Source: Robiginitomaculum sp. (GTDB lineage Bacteria > Pseudomonadota > Alphaproteobacteria > Caulobacterales > Maricaulaceae). From it: DNA of 64,000 bases. The notes under the pieces are model-generated. The model ran no database searches. It saw only the letters and a program-made list of their open reading frames with translations, and was not told the origin of the DNA. The DNA is taken from NCBI GenBank assembly GCA_021776565.1, contig JAJFFQ010000070.1, positions 1 to 64,000 of the forward strand, read 5' to 3'. Both the position numbers and the translations under genes were made by a program. Positions 18,449-28,521 of this stretch are shown piece after piece. Position 1 is the stretch's first letter, and each line of letters begins with the position of its first letter.

Positions 18449-18880
18449 ATGGAACACGTGCTTTATAACACCGCCATACTCACGCTGGCCGCTGGCATCC
18501 CCCATCTTGGCACGCTGGAAAACCCGCACGGCAGTGCCGAAAAATCGGCAAGGCTATGTGGTTCCCGTGTCAGTGTGCAAGTCAAACTGGATGAGACCGG
18601 GCGCGTGGTTGAGTTTGCCCAGCAGGTCAAGGCCTGCGCTCTGGGTCAGGCTGCTTCGGCCATTTTAGGTAAGGATGTAATAGGTGCTGATCTGGCCGAA
18701 CTAACCCAGGCACGAGATGCGTTTCGTTCCATGGTCAAAGACGGCACACCGCCGCCAACGGGGCGATTTTCTGATCTGAATATCCTTGTCGCCGTCAAAG
18801 AGTATCCGCAACGGCATCAATCCTCATTATTACCGTTTGAAGCCGTAGTTGACGCGGTAACGGCTGCGTTGGCGGTATAG
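18449..18880 (+). CDS. NifU N-terminal-like iron-sulfur cluster scaffold protein
   Basis: 143 residues. The sequence fits the IscU/NifU-N family, on which iron-sulfur clusters are built. Two cluster cysteines are at Cys37 (ARLCGS) and Cys63 (KACALGQA). The third IscU cysteine position, near RHQSSLLP, appears to be Gln, so this is not a standard IscU and may be a carrier or divergent scaffold. It is 21 bp downstream of cysS, and its operon partnership with a cysteine-related gene may be incidental. Confidence 0.85.
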   Translation: MEHVLYNTAILTLAAGIPHLGTLENPHGSAEKSARLCGSRVSVQVKLDETGRVVEFAQQVKACALGQAASAILGKDVIGADLAELTQARDAFRSMVKDGTPPPTGRFSDLNILVAVKEYPQRHQSSLLPFEAVVDAVTAALAV

Positions 18881-19129
18881 TCATCTGAATCTAAAGTTTG
18901 GCACATAGAGCCTGCCCTAAGAACAAAGTATGGGGTCATTGCACTAGAAAAACGACACTGGCGGCATACTTATGCCCGTGGAGTTACCCTTATGGCCTTC
19001 GTGGTGCAAAAATTCTGATAAATGCTTTTACCCAGGTGAGATAGGCGATGGTGCGGTAACATCCGCGTCAAACCCATTGCCGGACGCTATGCCAGCCCGT
19101 AGATTGCAAAAAAACGGAACGACCACCCC

Positions 19130-19720
19130 ATGCTGCTTATCATCGATAATTATGACAGTTTCACCTATAATCTTGTGCATTATGTACAAGAACTGGGCGC
19201 GCAAACCAGGGTGCATCGTAATGATGCCCTTGGGGTAGACGAGGTTCTGTCGCTGGGGGCCGAAGGTATTATTCTCTCCCCTGGCCCCTGCGATCCGGAT
19301 CGCGCCGGTATCTGCCTTGAGCTTTTACGCCGCGCGCCGGGTACATTACCTATATTGGGCGTATGTCTAGGTCATCAGGCCATTGGCCAGGTATATGGCG
19401 GCAAGGTCGTCAGTGCCAAAAGCATCATGCATGGCAAGACCAGCCCGATCATCCATGATGGCAGCGGTGTTTTTGCCGGTATTCCAGACAAGTTTGAGGC
19501 GGCACGTTATCACAGCCTTGCGGTTGATCGAAACAGTGTTCCTTCATGCGTACGCATTACCGCGCAAACAGAGGATGGTGAGATTATGGGGCTAAGCCAT
19601 AAAACCCGCCCCGTACATGGGGTGCAATTTCACCCAGAATCCATTGCCTCTGCCCATGGTCATCAATTATTGCAAAACTTTATGAACCTTTGCACCACTT
19701 CATCGGCACGTGCCGCATGA
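19130..19720 (+). CDS. trpG: Anthranilate synthase component II (glutamine amidotransferase)
   Basis: 196 residues. Class I glutamine amidotransferase that supplies ammonia to TrpE for anthranilate synthesis. The catalytic triad is Cys79 (LGVCLGHQAIG), His168 and Glu170 (FHPES). The N-terminus IIDNYDSFTYNL is typical. In some bacteria the same protein also serves PabB. trpD overlaps its stop codon (ATGA at 19717-19720). trpE is not in this window; the 249-bp spacer before trpG shows no gene. Confidence 0.95.
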   Translation: MLLIIDNYDSFTYNLVHYVQELGAQTRVHRNDALGVDEVLSLGAEGIILSPGPCDPDRAGICLELLRRAPGTLPILGVCLGHQAIGQVYGGKVVSAKSIMHGKTSPIIHDGSGVFAGIPDKFEAARYHSLAVDRNSVPSCVRITAQTEDGEIMGLSHKTRPVHGVQFHPESIASAHGHQLLQNFMNLCTTSSARAA

Positions 19721-20739
19721 GCAAGTTTACGCCAATTTTGCAAAGACTGGCATCTGGCCAGGCACTGGACGCTGGCATGGCCCGCGAAGCATTTTCGCAA
19801 ATCATGGATGGTGAGGTTGATGATGCGCAAATCGGGGCTTTCCTGATGGGGTTGCGGGTCACCGGGCAAAGCATCCAGATCATCACCGAAGGCGCCCTTG
19901 CCCTGCGAACACGGCTTAGCCCGGTAAGCGCCCCAAAAGGTGCCATAGATACCTGTGGCACCGGCGGCGATGCCAAAGGCACCTATAATATCTCCACTGC
20001 CGCCGCCTTGATTGTCGCCGGTGCCGGTGTTTGTGTGGCCAAACATGGCAATAAAGCCCTAAGCTCCAAATCCGGCTCTGCCGAAGTGCTGGAAGAGCTG
20101 GGCGTTCGCATGCAAATCAGCCCCAAACAGGTTGAGGCCTGTATGGCCGGAGCCAATATCGGCTTCATGTTTGCCCCCTCCCTTCATGTTGCCATGCGTC
20201 ATGTGGCCCAAGCGCGCCGGGCGCTGGGCATACGCTCGATCTTTAATCTGGTCGGCCCCCTGTCCAACCCGGCGGGGGTTCGCCGTCAGTTATTGGGTGT
20301 CTTTGATGCACGCTGGACAGAGCCTATGGCCGGTGCCCTGGCAGAGCTTGGTGCAAAACGCGCCTGGGTGGTTCATGGTAGTGACGGGCTGGATGAAATT
20401 ACCACAACCGGCCCCACAAGAGTAAGCGCACTTGAAAATGGCAAGATAACCAGCTTTGAAATCACGCCCGAAGATTTTGGTATTGCCCGCGCAGTGCAAA
20501 GCGACCTGGTTGGCGGCGAGCCAGCGCAGAACGCCAACGCCATACGCGCATTGCTGGATGGCAAAAAAGGCCCGTTTCGCGATATTGCACTGCTCAATGC
20601 CGGGGCTGCGGTTTATGTTGCGGGGCGCGCACCAGATGTTTGCGGCGGCATCACACTTTGCGAAACTGCACTGGATAACGGCGCGGCAGCACAGGCGCTT
20701 GACGATCTGGTTTGTCTGTCCAATGAGGACGAGGCATGA
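19717..20739 (+). CDS. trpD: Anthranilate phosphoribosyltransferase
   Basis: 340 residues from the ATG that overlaps the trpG stop. It transfers phosphoribosyl from PRPP to anthranilate, the second step of tryptophan synthesis. The PRPP-binding motif GTGGDAKGTYNIST and the KHGNKALSSKSGSAE anthranilate region are present, and the NLVGPLSNP signature follows. An earlier in-frame start within trpG is rejected because the ATGA overlap and family N-terminus agree. The stop overlaps trpC in the same way. Confidence 0.96.
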   Translation: MSKFTPILQRLASGQALDAGMAREAFSQIMDGEVDDAQIGAFLMGLRVTGQSIQIITEGALALRTRLSPVSAPKGAIDTCGTGGDAKGTYNISTAAALIVAGAGVCVAKHGNKALSSKSGSAEVLEELGVRMQISPKQVEACMAGANIGFMFAPSLHVAMRHVAQARRALGIRSIFNLVGPLSNPAGVRRQLLGVFDARWTEPMAGALAELGAKRAWVVHGSDGLDEITTTGPTRVSALENGKITSFEITPEDFGIARAVQSDLVGGEPAQNANAIRALLDGKKGPFRDIALLNAGAAVYVAGRAPDVCGGITLCETALDNGAAAQALDDLVCLSNEDEA

Positions 20740-21530
20740 GCGTTCTAAACCGTATTCTGACCAGCAAGCGTGAGGAAATTGCCAAAGGTATTACAGAAAC
20801 ACCGCAACATGACCTTCTGGCCCGCGCACGAGACTGCGCCCCGGCCCGAGGCTTCTTGCGCACACTGAACAATCCACCAAAAGGCGTCAGCATTGCCCTG
20901 ATTGCCGAGATCAAGCGCGCCAGCCCGTCCAAAGGACTTATCCGCAAGGACTTTGTTCCCGCAGACCTTGCCAAAGCCTATGAAAACGGGGGAGCTGCCT
21001 GCCTGTCTGTGCTGACGGATCAGCAGTATTTCCAGGGGCAGAACAGCTTTTTGGACGAAGCGCGCACTGCGTCCACCCTGCCGGTTTTACGCAAGGATTT
21101 TATCATTGACCCATGGCAGGTGGCACAATCCCGGGTGATGGGAGCCGATTGCATATTGCTCATCATGGCGGCGCTACAAACCACCCAGGCCAGCGCATTG
21201 GCCGGGCAAGCCAAAGACCTTGGCATGGATGTACTTGTCGAGGTTCATAATGCCAAAGAAATGCACGCCGCACTGACCTTGCCCACTTCTCTTATTGGTA
21301 TCAATAACCGTAATCTTTCCACTTTTGAAACTTCACTTGGGATGACAGAAGTTCTTGCCGTTCATGCCCCGACAACATCGTTTCTGGTTTCTGAAAGCGG
21401 CATCGGCACCCCCGATGATATTGCCCGAGTGAAATCCGCCGGAGCGCGTGCCGTGCTGGTAGGGGAAAGCCTGATGCGTCAGGATGACGTAGAGGCCGCA
21501 ACGCGAAGACTGTTAGGTCAGCCTACTTGA
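20736..21530 (+). CDS. trpC: Indole-3-glycerol phosphate synthase
   Basis: 264 residues. TIM-barrel enzyme closing the indole ring in tryptophan synthesis. Family motifs are IAEIKRASPSKG, LRKDFIIDPWQV, LLIMAAL, GINNRNLSTFE and VSESGIGTPDDI. It overlaps trpD by 4 bp. The next gene is lexA, reached after 72 bp that contain the SOS box; moaC and moeA, which commonly stand between trpC and lexA in related alphaproteobacteria, are missing here. Confidence 0.96.
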   Translation: MSVLNRILTSKREEIAKGITETPQHDLLARARDCAPARGFLRTLNNPPKGVSIALIAEIKRASPSKGLIRKDFVPADLAKAYENGGAACLSVLTDQQYFQGQNSFLDEARTASTLPVLRKDFIIDPWQVAQSRVMGADCILLIMAALQTTQASALAGQAKDLGMDVLVEVHNAKEMHAALTLPTSLIGINNRNLSTFETSLGMTEVLAVHAPTTSFLVSESGIGTPDDIARVKSAGARAVLVGESLMRQDDVEAATRRLLGQPT

Positions 21531-21540
21531 CGGCACAAAA

Positions 21541-21555
21541 GAACATCTATAGAAC
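21541..21555. promoter_or_regulatory. LexA (SOS) box of lexA: GAAC-N7-GAAC
   Basis: GAAC at 21541-21544 and 21552-21555 are separated by exactly 7 bases. This is the complement of the GTTC-N7-GTTC operator known for alphaproteobacterial LexA. It lies 48 bases before the lexA start and implies autoregulation. Confidence 0.8.
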
Positions 21556-21602
21556 ATTCATCACAGATTCGTTTTTTGTTCCGCCACAACCCCGGTGATA
21601 CT

Positions 21603-22283
21603 ATGTTAACCGCAAAACAACACGACCTCTTGCTTTTTATAAATAAACGCCTGTCAGAGACCGGGATTTCCCCCTCTTTTGACGAAATGAAAGATGCCCT
21701 TGGTCTTGCCTCAAAATCCGGTATCCACCGCTTGATTACGGCACTGGAGGAGCGCGGGTTTATCCGCCGCCTTGCCCATCGTGCGCGGGCACTTGAGGTG
21801 GTCAAACTGCCCGAGGATATGCAGATCAAAGAACAAACCAGTGCTGAAATTACAAATTTTAAACCGGATTTTACCTCTAGCTTGCCTGAACCAGCCAACA
21901 GCGTTGATGTGCCGCTCTTGGGCAGCATTGCCGCGGGCACCCCTATTGAAGCCATATCGCACGAAACCGCCCGTGTGGCGGCCCCTGCGGACATGATCGG
22001 GCGCGGTGAGCACTTTGCACTTACCATCGCAGGTGATTCCATGATTGATGCGGGGATACTGGATGGCGATACAGTCATTATTCGCCGTGCCGACACCGCG
22101 CAAAACGGTGACATTATCGTGGCGCTTGTCGACGATGAAGAAGCTACACTAAAACGACTACGCAAGAAAAATGGCTCTGTTGCACTCGAAGCCGCAAATC
22201 CTGAATATGAGACGCGAATTTTCGGGCCGGATCGGGTCAAGGTGCAAGGCACATTGGTTGGACTGGTACGGCGTTACCATTAG
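21603..22283 (+). CDS. lexA: LexA repressor (SOS regulator)
   Basis: 226 residues from 21603. The N-terminal winged helix-turn-helix (about 1-65, with [20 protein letters not shown]) binds operators; the C-terminal S24 domain self-cleaves when RecA is activated. The cleavage bond is Ala111-Gly112 (SIAAGT), the nucleophile Ser146 (AGDSM), and the general base Lys184 (ATLKRL). A loop of about 25 residues separates the domains, longer than in E. coli, as usual in alphaproteobacteria. comEC lies tail-to-tail beyond it. Confidence 0.96.
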   Translation: MLTAKQHDLLLFINKRLSETGISPSFDEMKDALGLASKSGIHRLITALEERGFIRRLAHRARALEVVKLPEDMQIKEQTSAEITNFKPDFTSSLPEPANSVDVPLLGSIAAGTPIEAISHETARVAAPADMIGRGEHFALTIAGDSMIDAGILDGDTVIIRRADTAQNGDIIVALVDDEEATLKRLRKKNGSVALEAANPEYETRIFGPDRVKVQGTLVGLVRRYH

Positions 22284-22294
22284 CTTTGACCTTA

Positions 22295-24490
22295 TCAGGG
22301 TTTTGACCATAGACGGGTGCGAATTGGCCCCGGGCGCATTTTCGTATGACCGTTCAAATATAATAGCGTCGTTTGCCCTTCTTTCTTTGTCAGAGCGATA
22401 AGCTTTCTACTCGGGCAATTTTGCGCGTTACGAACCGTCGGGATACGTTCAAGAAACACCAGATCGGCAAAACGGCAATCTTCGGACAATTGATCCAGTT
22501 CCCGATTGATAACCACAAGACGACCATCATTTAATCTGGCTGTGCAGCCACTTACATCACAAGGAATTTGTTTGGCTGCTTTTTTTAGGCGCACTGCATC
22601 GTCTGGATTTATAGCAAGAACGCTGGCGAATTGTTCTACTTCAAAACGGGAAAACGTACCAAAGCCAAGCACCTTTGTTGTTCCGTTCACTTGAATACGC
22701 AATGCACCGCCATCTTTGGTGATAATGCCATCCAGCTGTGGAGTATTGATCCATAATACCATACCAAAAATGATGGGTACTAACCCCCACGCTCGCCTGA
22801 ACTTTTGCAACAGACACACAGACAAAAGCCCCAAGGCAATGAGGCCCAAAACAATCGATGATGCCGCAGGTAGACGAACCAAAGCGCCGGGTAATTGAGC
22901 AATTCCATGAGCAATGTTCATAATGATGTCTAACCCCCAACCGGCAATGGTAAAGAATGGCGCACCGGCACCAATGGCATCAAGTAATGTCCCGGCCAGC
23001 AAAGACGGCATAACGATAAAGGTGAAAACAGGCATGGCGGCGATATTGGCGAGAAGGCCATAAGTTGCGGTTCTGTGGAAATAAAACGCTGCAAACGGCC
23101 CGGTCGCTAGCCCGGCAATAAAACTGGTCAGGGCCAGAGCCGCCAATATGGCCACAGCGCGCATGAGTAATGTCAGCGTCCACGACCTGGATACAAGAGG
23201 CAAAACCCGAAATCGCCCTCTGGCCCATTCATAAAATGCAATAAGCGAAAGAGCCGCAGCAAAGGACATTTGAAAACCGGGCGAAACCACGCTTTCCGGG
23301 GCCAGCGCCACAACCACAAGTGCCGATAATGAAATTGTGCGTATTGATAGCGCCCGGCGATTAAATAGTACGGCAATAAACACCACAGCCGTCATCACAA
23401 AAGCGCGCTGGGTTGGCGCACTACCGCCCGAGAGCAACAAATATCCAACCGCCGCAAAAAGCCCTATGATGGCCGCAGGTTTTCGTGCATCATATCGTCT
23501 GCCTATAGCAGGAATTGCGGCCAGAACCATGGTGCTGGCCGCAAAAACAAGCCCTGCAACAAGACCCATGTGAAGCCCGGAAATAGCCAGCATGTGAGCC
23601 AGCCCGGCAGCACGTAAATCCTCAGCTGTTTGCTCAGTTATGACGCTGCGGTCCCCGGTAACCAAAGCCGCCGCAACCGCGCCTTTTTGTCCTCCCAGAT
23701 CATCACGTATTCTAAGCGCCAAAGCGCGGCGAATTTTAGTCAGTCTGAGTTTTGTTTTGTCTGTAATACCGTTTTCATCTGCAGTGGGATGGATATGACC
23801 ATAAGAAAAGCCTGTGCCACCAATTTGCTGGAACCACGCGGCCCGGGAAAAATTATAAGCACCATTGAATTTTGGCGCAGGAGGTGCCTGTAAAGCCGCC
23901 GTAAAGCGCACTTGGTCGCCCGGCTCTGCATCTTTCAAAAACCCGCTTACCCGAATTCGTTTTGGTATTTGCTCAGGCTTTAATCGGCCCAAAATTTGCG
24001 GTGCGATCAAGTAACGCGCCCGGTGGCCGCGTTCCTTGTCCACTGCCAACACCAGCCCTTCACCTTTATACACCTTGCTTTGCGTGGTGAGCACAGGCGC
24101 AGCGCGTGCATGACCCCGCCATTGTGCCGTCCCCCACCCGGCAGCAAAAGATGCGGCAAGCCCCAGTGCAAAAACAAGCCAGACAGTGCGAATTCTGTTC
24201 TGGCGCAATAACAAGGCACCACACACAAGACACAAGACGATAATTGCAAATGGAAAAAATGCAGAAGGTTCGGTTAATGGGAAAAAATATGCCGCCGCAC
24301 CGGTACAGAAAAACCAGGGTGCCCACAGTGAAAAAGCGCCGCGTGTTGGTGTCACTGCGGCCAAATGCCAAAACCTTACCCACCCGGCCCGGTCAAACCT
24401 TTTGTGCCATACACCCGCCAGAACATTGGTGGTGATAGCACCTATGCCTGAAACCGCTTGTAGTGACTGTACTTCCTTGCTGTTTGTCAT
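22295..24490 (-). CDS. comEC: ComEC/Rec2 family DNA-uptake membrane protein
   Basis: 731 residues. Inner-membrane channel for single-stranded DNA in natural transformation, by family. An N-terminal hydrophobic pair (about 55-120), an OB-like soluble region, and the Competence domain with LAHMLAISGLHMGLVAG and many membrane segments (about 290-560) are seen. The C-terminal part (about 600-731) corresponds in position to the metallo-beta-lactamase-like domain but shows no HxHxDH, so a nuclease role for it is unlikely. Other competence genes are not in the window, so function in uptake is unproven. The neighbourhood lexA-comEC-gltX is usual in alphaproteobacteria. Confidence 0.9.
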   Translation of the reverse strand: MTNSKEVQSLQAVSGIGAITTNVLAGVWHKRFDRAGWVRFWHLAAVTPTRGAFSLWAPWFFCTGAAAYFFPLTEPSAFFPFAIIVLCLVCGALLLRQNRIRTVWLVFALGLAASFAAGWGTAQWRGHARAAPVLTTQSKVYKGEGLVLAVDKERGHRARYLIAPQILGRLKPEQIPKRIRVSGFLKDAEPGDQVRFTAALQAPPAPKFNGAYNFSRAAWFQQIGGTGFSYGHIHPTADENGITDKTKLRLTKIRRALALRIRDDLGGQKGAVAAALVTGDRSVITEQTAEDLRAAGLAHMLAISGLHMGLVAGLVFAASTMVLAAIPAIGRRYDARKPAAIIGLFAAVGYLLLSGGSAPTQRAFVMTAVVFIAVLFNRRALSIRTISLSALVVVALAPESVVSPGFQMSFAAALSLIAFYEWARGRFRVLPLVSRSWTLTLLMRAVAILAALALTSFIAGLATGPFAAFYFHRTATYGLLANIAAMPVFTFIVMPSLLAGTLLDAIGAGAPFFTIAGWGLDIIMNIAHGIAQLPGALVRLPAASSIVLGLIALGLLSVCLLQKFRRAWGLVPIIFGMVLWINTPQLDGIITKDGGALRIQVNGTTKVLGFGTFSRFEVEQFASVLAINPDDAVRLKKAAKQIPCDVSGCTARLNDGRLVVINRELDQLSEDCRFADLVFLERIPTVRNAQNCPSRKLIALTKKEGQTTLLYLNGHTKMRPGPIRTRLWSKP

Positions 24491-24549
24491 CTGGCGTGCA
24501 TGGTATCATGAGAATTGATTCCTGCCCGTTTTTCTTTACCGGTTCCGCC

Positions 24550-25959
24550 ATGCCTGATGTCATCACCCGTTTTGCCCCCTCTCCTACCGGTTATTTACAT
24601 ATTGGTGGTGCCCGCACCGCGCTTTTTAACTGGTTGTTTGCCCGTGCCAACAATGGCAAATTTTTGTTGCGCGTTGAGGATACAGACCGTGCTCGATCCA
24701 CGCCCGAAGCCACGGCAGCCATTCTGGACGGGCTGAATTGGCTGGGGTTAAATCACGATGACGATGTGGTTTATCAAAGCCAGCACGCCAAACACCATGC
24801 AAAAGTTGCACACCGGTTATTACAATCCAGTGGCGCTTATCGTTGTTATATGACCCCGGACGAAATTATTGTCGAACGCGATGCAGCGCGAAAGCAAGGC
24901 CGCGCATTTCACTCACCCTGGCGAGAACGCAAGCCTGATGTATCCCTCGAAAACAGCTCTTATGTAATCCGTCTTAAATCACCACAAAGCGGGCAAACCA
25001 TTATTGAAGATCGGGTACAAGGTAAGGTGGTGTTTGATAATGCAGAACTTGATGATCTGATTTTGCTTCGTGCTGATGGCTCACCCACCTATATGCTGGC
25101 GGTGGTCGTCGATGACCATGACATGCAGATCAGCCATATCATTCGCGGCGATGACCATTTGGTCAATGCAGCACGTCAGAGCCTGATTTACGCGGCGCTC
25201 GACTGGCCTTTACCGGATTTTGCCCATATCCCCCTGATTCATGGGCCAGACGGGAAAAAGCTTTCCAAACGCCATGGCGCATTGGGCGTAGAGGCCTATC
25301 GGGATATGGGATATTTGCCCGAGGCCATGCGCAACTATCTGGTGCGGCTGGGCTGGGCACATGGTGATATGGAAATTGCCTCAACGGATGAGCTGACCCA
25401 AGTGTTTGACCTTGGCGGCATCAACAAAGCCCCGGCACGGCTGGACTTTGATAAAATGGCCAGCATCAATGCCCATTATTTGCACAATGCTGATAATGAT
25501 CGTCTCGCAGACTTGGTTCTTGCCTATATACGCAAGGCCAAAACCTGGCCCATGGATACTCAGGCACAACAAAGAGTGCGCAAAGCCATGGAAATTATAA
25601 AAAAAAGAGCCAAAACCATTTCCGATCTTGCCGAACAGAGTTACTTTCTTGTGCGGGAGCGACCGATTCCTTTAAGCGGGAAGGTGGAAAAACCGCTCAA
25701 AGGTGATGCTCTGCCAAGATTGGCGCGATTGCGTGAAGTTTTGGAAAGCCAAGCAGACTGGCAGGTTGAAACACTTGAACGGGAACTGCAAGCGTTTGCA
25801 GGGGTTGAGGGTGTTGGCTTTGGTAAAGTAGGCCAACCCCTGCGGGCGGCACTGACCGGGGGAGCGTCCGCACCTGATTTGGGGGCCGTATGCGCCCTGT
25901 TGGGCAAGAAAGAAACCCTGGCCCGCCTGGATGACGTCCTTGCGGCAAACATTGCCTGA
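24550..25959 (+). CDS. gltX: Glutamyl-tRNA synthetase
   Basis: 469 residues from 24550. Class I synthetase; FAPSPTGYLHIGG carries the HIGH motif (17-20), and KLSKR is at 237-241. The alpha-helical anticodon-binding region forms the C-terminus. Whether it charges only tRNA-Glu or also tRNA-Gln cannot be decided from the sequence; no glnS or gatCAB is in view. It is divergent from comEC by 59 bp and followed after 61 bp by gltA. Confidence 0.96.
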   Translation: MPDVITRFAPSPTGYLHIGGARTALFNWLFARANNGKFLLRVEDTDRARSTPEATAAILDGLNWLGLNHDDDVVYQSQHAKHHAKVAHRLLQSSGAYRCYMTPDEIIVERDAARKQGRAFHSPWRERKPDVSLENSSYVIRLKSPQSGQTIIEDRVQGKVVFDNAELDDLILLRADGSPTYMLAVVVDDHDMQISHIIRGDDHLVNAARQSLIYAALDWPLPDFAHIPLIHGPDGKKLSKRHGALGVEAYRDMGYLPEAMRNYLVRLGWAHGDMEIASTDELTQVFDLGGINKAPARLDFDKMASINAHYLHNADNDRLADLVLAYIRKAKTWPMDTQAQQRVRKAMEIIKKRAKTISDLAEQSYFLVRERPIPLSGKVEKPLKGDALPRLARLREVLESQADWQVETLERELQAFAGVEGVGFGKVGQPLRAALTGGASAPDLGAVCALLGKKETLARLDDVLAANIA

Positions 25960-26020
25960 CACAAGGCGCAAAAAAATAATGGCGTATCCCATGCCAAACA
26001 ATGAGATGAGGTAAGAGACG

Positions 26021-27328
26021 ATGGATATTAAAATTAAAAAAACCAGCGACGCAAAACTAAGCACATCCACAGGTGAGGCCTTTGAACTACCCGTTTATTC
26101 CGGCACGGTTGGCCCAGACGTGATCGACATACGCGCCCTTTATAAACATTCCGGCATGTTCACATTTGATCCCGGTTTTACCTCTACGGCCAGTTGCGAA
26201 TCCCAGATTACCTACATAGACGGTGGTGAAGGCACCCTGCTCTATCGTGGTTATCCCATCAATCAATTGGCCGAACAGTCAAGCTTTCTCGAAGTGTCCT
26301 ATCTTTTGCTTTATGGCCATTTGCCCAACCCAACAGAAATGACGAATTTTACCCACTCCATCACCCACCATACCATGTTGCACACCCAGTTTGATACGTT
26401 TTTCAACGGCTTTCGCCATGATGCGCACCCCATGGCTATAGTTTGTGGTGCCGTCGGTGCCTTGTCAGCATTTTATCATGACTCCACCGATATAAATGAT
26501 CCCCATCAACGCACTGTGGCCAGCCATCGTATGGTCGCCAAAATGCCCACCATTGCCGCGCGAGCGTACAAGTATTCTATCGGTCAACCCTTTATCGGCC
26601 CACGTAATGATTACGGCTATGCAGAAAACTTCCTGCATATGTGCTTTGCCGTTCCCGCAGAAGATTATGTGGTAAACCCCGTTCTTGCCCGCGCTATGGA
26701 TCGCATTTTTATTCTTCATGCAGATCATGAACAAAACGCCTCAACCTCGACCGTGCGACTTGCCGGCTCATCAGGAGCTAATCCCTTTGCTTGTATCGCC
26801 GCAGGGGTTGCCTGTTTATGGGGGCCAGCCCATGGCGGGGCCAATGAGGCGGCATTGCGTATGCTCTATGAAATTGGCTCCGTTGATCGTATCCCTGAAT
26901 TTATCAAGCGCGCAAAAGATAAAAATGATCCGTTCCGCCTTATGGGCTTTGGCCACAGGGTGTATAAAAATTATGATCCACGGGCCAAAATCATGCAACG
27001 CACATGTCATGAAGTGCTTGATATCACGGGCCATCGTGATGACCCCATTCTTAAAATTGCCCTGGAACTTGAACGCATCGCCCTTAGTGATGAGTATTTT
27101 GTTGAAAGAAAACTCTATCCCAACATTGATTTTTATTCCGGCATCACATTGAAGGCCATGGGCTTCCCAAGCGATATGTTTACCGTTCTGTTTGCACTGG
27201 CCCGTACGGTTGGGTGGATCGCCCAATGGTCAGAAATGTTAAGTGACCCATCGCAGAAAATCGGACGCCCCCGTCAAATTTATACCGGTGCACCGCTGCG
27301 CAATTATACGTCGATGGACAAGCGTTAG
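26021..27328 (+). CDS. gltA: Citrate synthase (type II, hexameric form)
   Basis: 435 residues. It condenses acetyl-CoA and oxaloacetate in the first step of the TCA cycle. Visible are [17 protein letters not shown], the catalytic His motif [24 protein letters not shown] and the final Asp region near IDFYSG. Length and the N-terminal beta domain fit the NADH-sensitive type II proteobacterial enzymes. Its stop TAG overlaps the stop of lpxB on the other strand at 27325-27328, so the two messages run tail-to-tail with no spacer. Confidence 0.96.
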   Translation: MDIKIKKTSDAKLSTSTGEAFELPVYSGTVGPDVIDIRALYKHSGMFTFDPGFTSTASCESQITYIDGGEGTLLYRGYPINQLAEQSSFLEVSYLLLYGHLPNPTEMTNFTHSITHHTMLHTQFDTFFNGFRHDAHPMAIVCGAVGALSAFYHDSTDINDPHQRTVASHRMVAKMPTIAARAYKYSIGQPFIGPRNDYGYAENFLHMCFAVPAEDYVVNPVLARAMDRIFILHADHEQNASTSTVRLAGSSGANPFACIAAGVACLWGPAHGGANEAALRMLYEIGSVDRIPEFIKRAKDKNDPFRLMGFGHRVYKNYDPRAKIMQRTCHEVLDITGHRDDPILKIALELERIALSDEYFVERKLYPNIDFYSGITLKAMGFPSDMFTVLFALARTVGWIAQWSEMLSDPSQKIGRPRQIYTGAPLRNYTSMDKR

Positions 27329-28515
27329 CGCGCACTATTTTGCCAAAGCGAATGTATTGCCAGGGCAACACGCTGTGATGTAGGCGGCCCGCCCGTACCC
27401 ATTTTTTGTACGGCGCTTGCGAGCGCGCTTGTTTGCGCCTCACGTTCCTCACTGCTCACAAGCAGATTTTCCAGCGCCGCGCATAACACATCCACCCGGC
27501 AATCATTTTGCAAAAATTCAGGTACAATCATTTTTTCTGATGCCACATTCACCAGACTAACAAAACGTGTTTTCAGGAAAAACGTTTTGAGCAACCACCA
27601 GGAAAATGCGCCAAACCGATAACCAACAACCATGGGGACACCCGCAGCCGCCAGTTCAGTAGTAACCGTACCGGAACAGGCAAGTGCCAGATCAGCAGCA
27701 TCAAATGCATCGGTATTTTTCTCTTCATCCAGAAAAACCATATCCTGCAGACGTGGATCATCTGCCGCTGCAGCACGCACCTGGGTGGCAATAGCGCGCG
27801 AGAGGGGGCACAACACCACCAGGTCTGGGTGACGTTGACGCAACGCCCTGACTGCCCCGGCAAATGATTCATGCAAACGCAAAAACTCCGAACTTCGGCT
27901 ACCAAAAAGAACTAACAAAACTTTTGCTTCCTCGGCAATGCCCAGGCTCTTTCGCAAACAGATACCGTCGCCTTTGACCCACTTTGAAAGCACCGGGTTG
28001 CCAACAAAGGTAACGTCCAAGCCTTCTTTTTCAAAATATGATGCATCAAACGAATGAATAGTCAGCAAATGATCCATAGCTTGGGCGAGTGTTTTTGCTC
28101 GCTCCGGCCTGGAGGCCCAAACCTGGGGGGCCACATATTTGACCAGTATCGCCTCTGGATGCATAGCACGAATTGCCCGGGCCACCCGCAATGTAAACCC
28201 CCAGCTATCAACCAGAACAATAATATCTGAATTCCAGTCATTGGCGTATCTGGCCGTGTGTTGGGCTAGTTTAACAATCCGCCGCCAGGCTAATAACCCT
28301 TCAATAAAGCCCAGCACTGAAAGTTTAGACATATGGATAGGGCTATCAATACCTCGCGCCGCCATTGCCGGGCCGCCAATGCCGGCAAATTCAACATTGC
28401 CGCCAAACTTTTCACGCAACGGCTCAATAATATCAGCCGCCAGCTGATCCCCGCTTGCTTCACCAGCAACCAGAAATATTCGCACAGGTGCGCACTGCCC
28501 GTTTTCCTTGCGCAT
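27325..28515 (-). CDS. lpxB: Lipid-A-disaccharide synthase
   Basis: 396 residues. It joins lipid X and UDP-2,3-diacylglucosamine into the lipid A disaccharide at the inner-membrane surface. GT-B fold family motifs are [46 protein letters not shown] and the C-terminal [21 protein letters not shown]. It is the last gene of the lpxD-fabZ-lpxA-lpxI-lpxB series, starting 6 bp beyond lpxI. Confidence 0.96.
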   Translation of the reverse strand: MRKENGQCAPVRIFLVAGEASGDQLAADIIEPLREKFGGNVEFAGIGGPAMAARGIDSPIHMSKLSVLGFIEGLLAWRRIVKLAQHTARYANDWNSDIIVLVDSWGFTLRVARAIRAMHPEAILVKYVAPQVWASRPERAKTLAQAMDHLLTIHSFDASYFEKEGLDVTFVGNPVLSKWVKGDGICLRKSLGIAEEAKVLLVLFGSRSSEFLRLHESFAGAVRALRQRHPDLVVLCPLSRAIATQVRAAAADDPRLQDMVFLDEEKNTDAFDAADLALACSGTVTTELAAAGVPMVVGYRFGAFSWWLLKTFFLKTRFVSLVNVASEKMIVPEFLQNDCRVDVLCAALENLLVSSEEREAQTSALASAVQKMGTGGPPTSQRVALAIHSLWQNSAR

Positions 28516-28521
28516 GATCGA

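Noticed and set aside
18944-19016. Short plus-strand open stretch ending near 19016, considered as the tail of a broken transposase or trpE
   Set aside because: Too short and without any recognisable motif; no matching upstream part exists.
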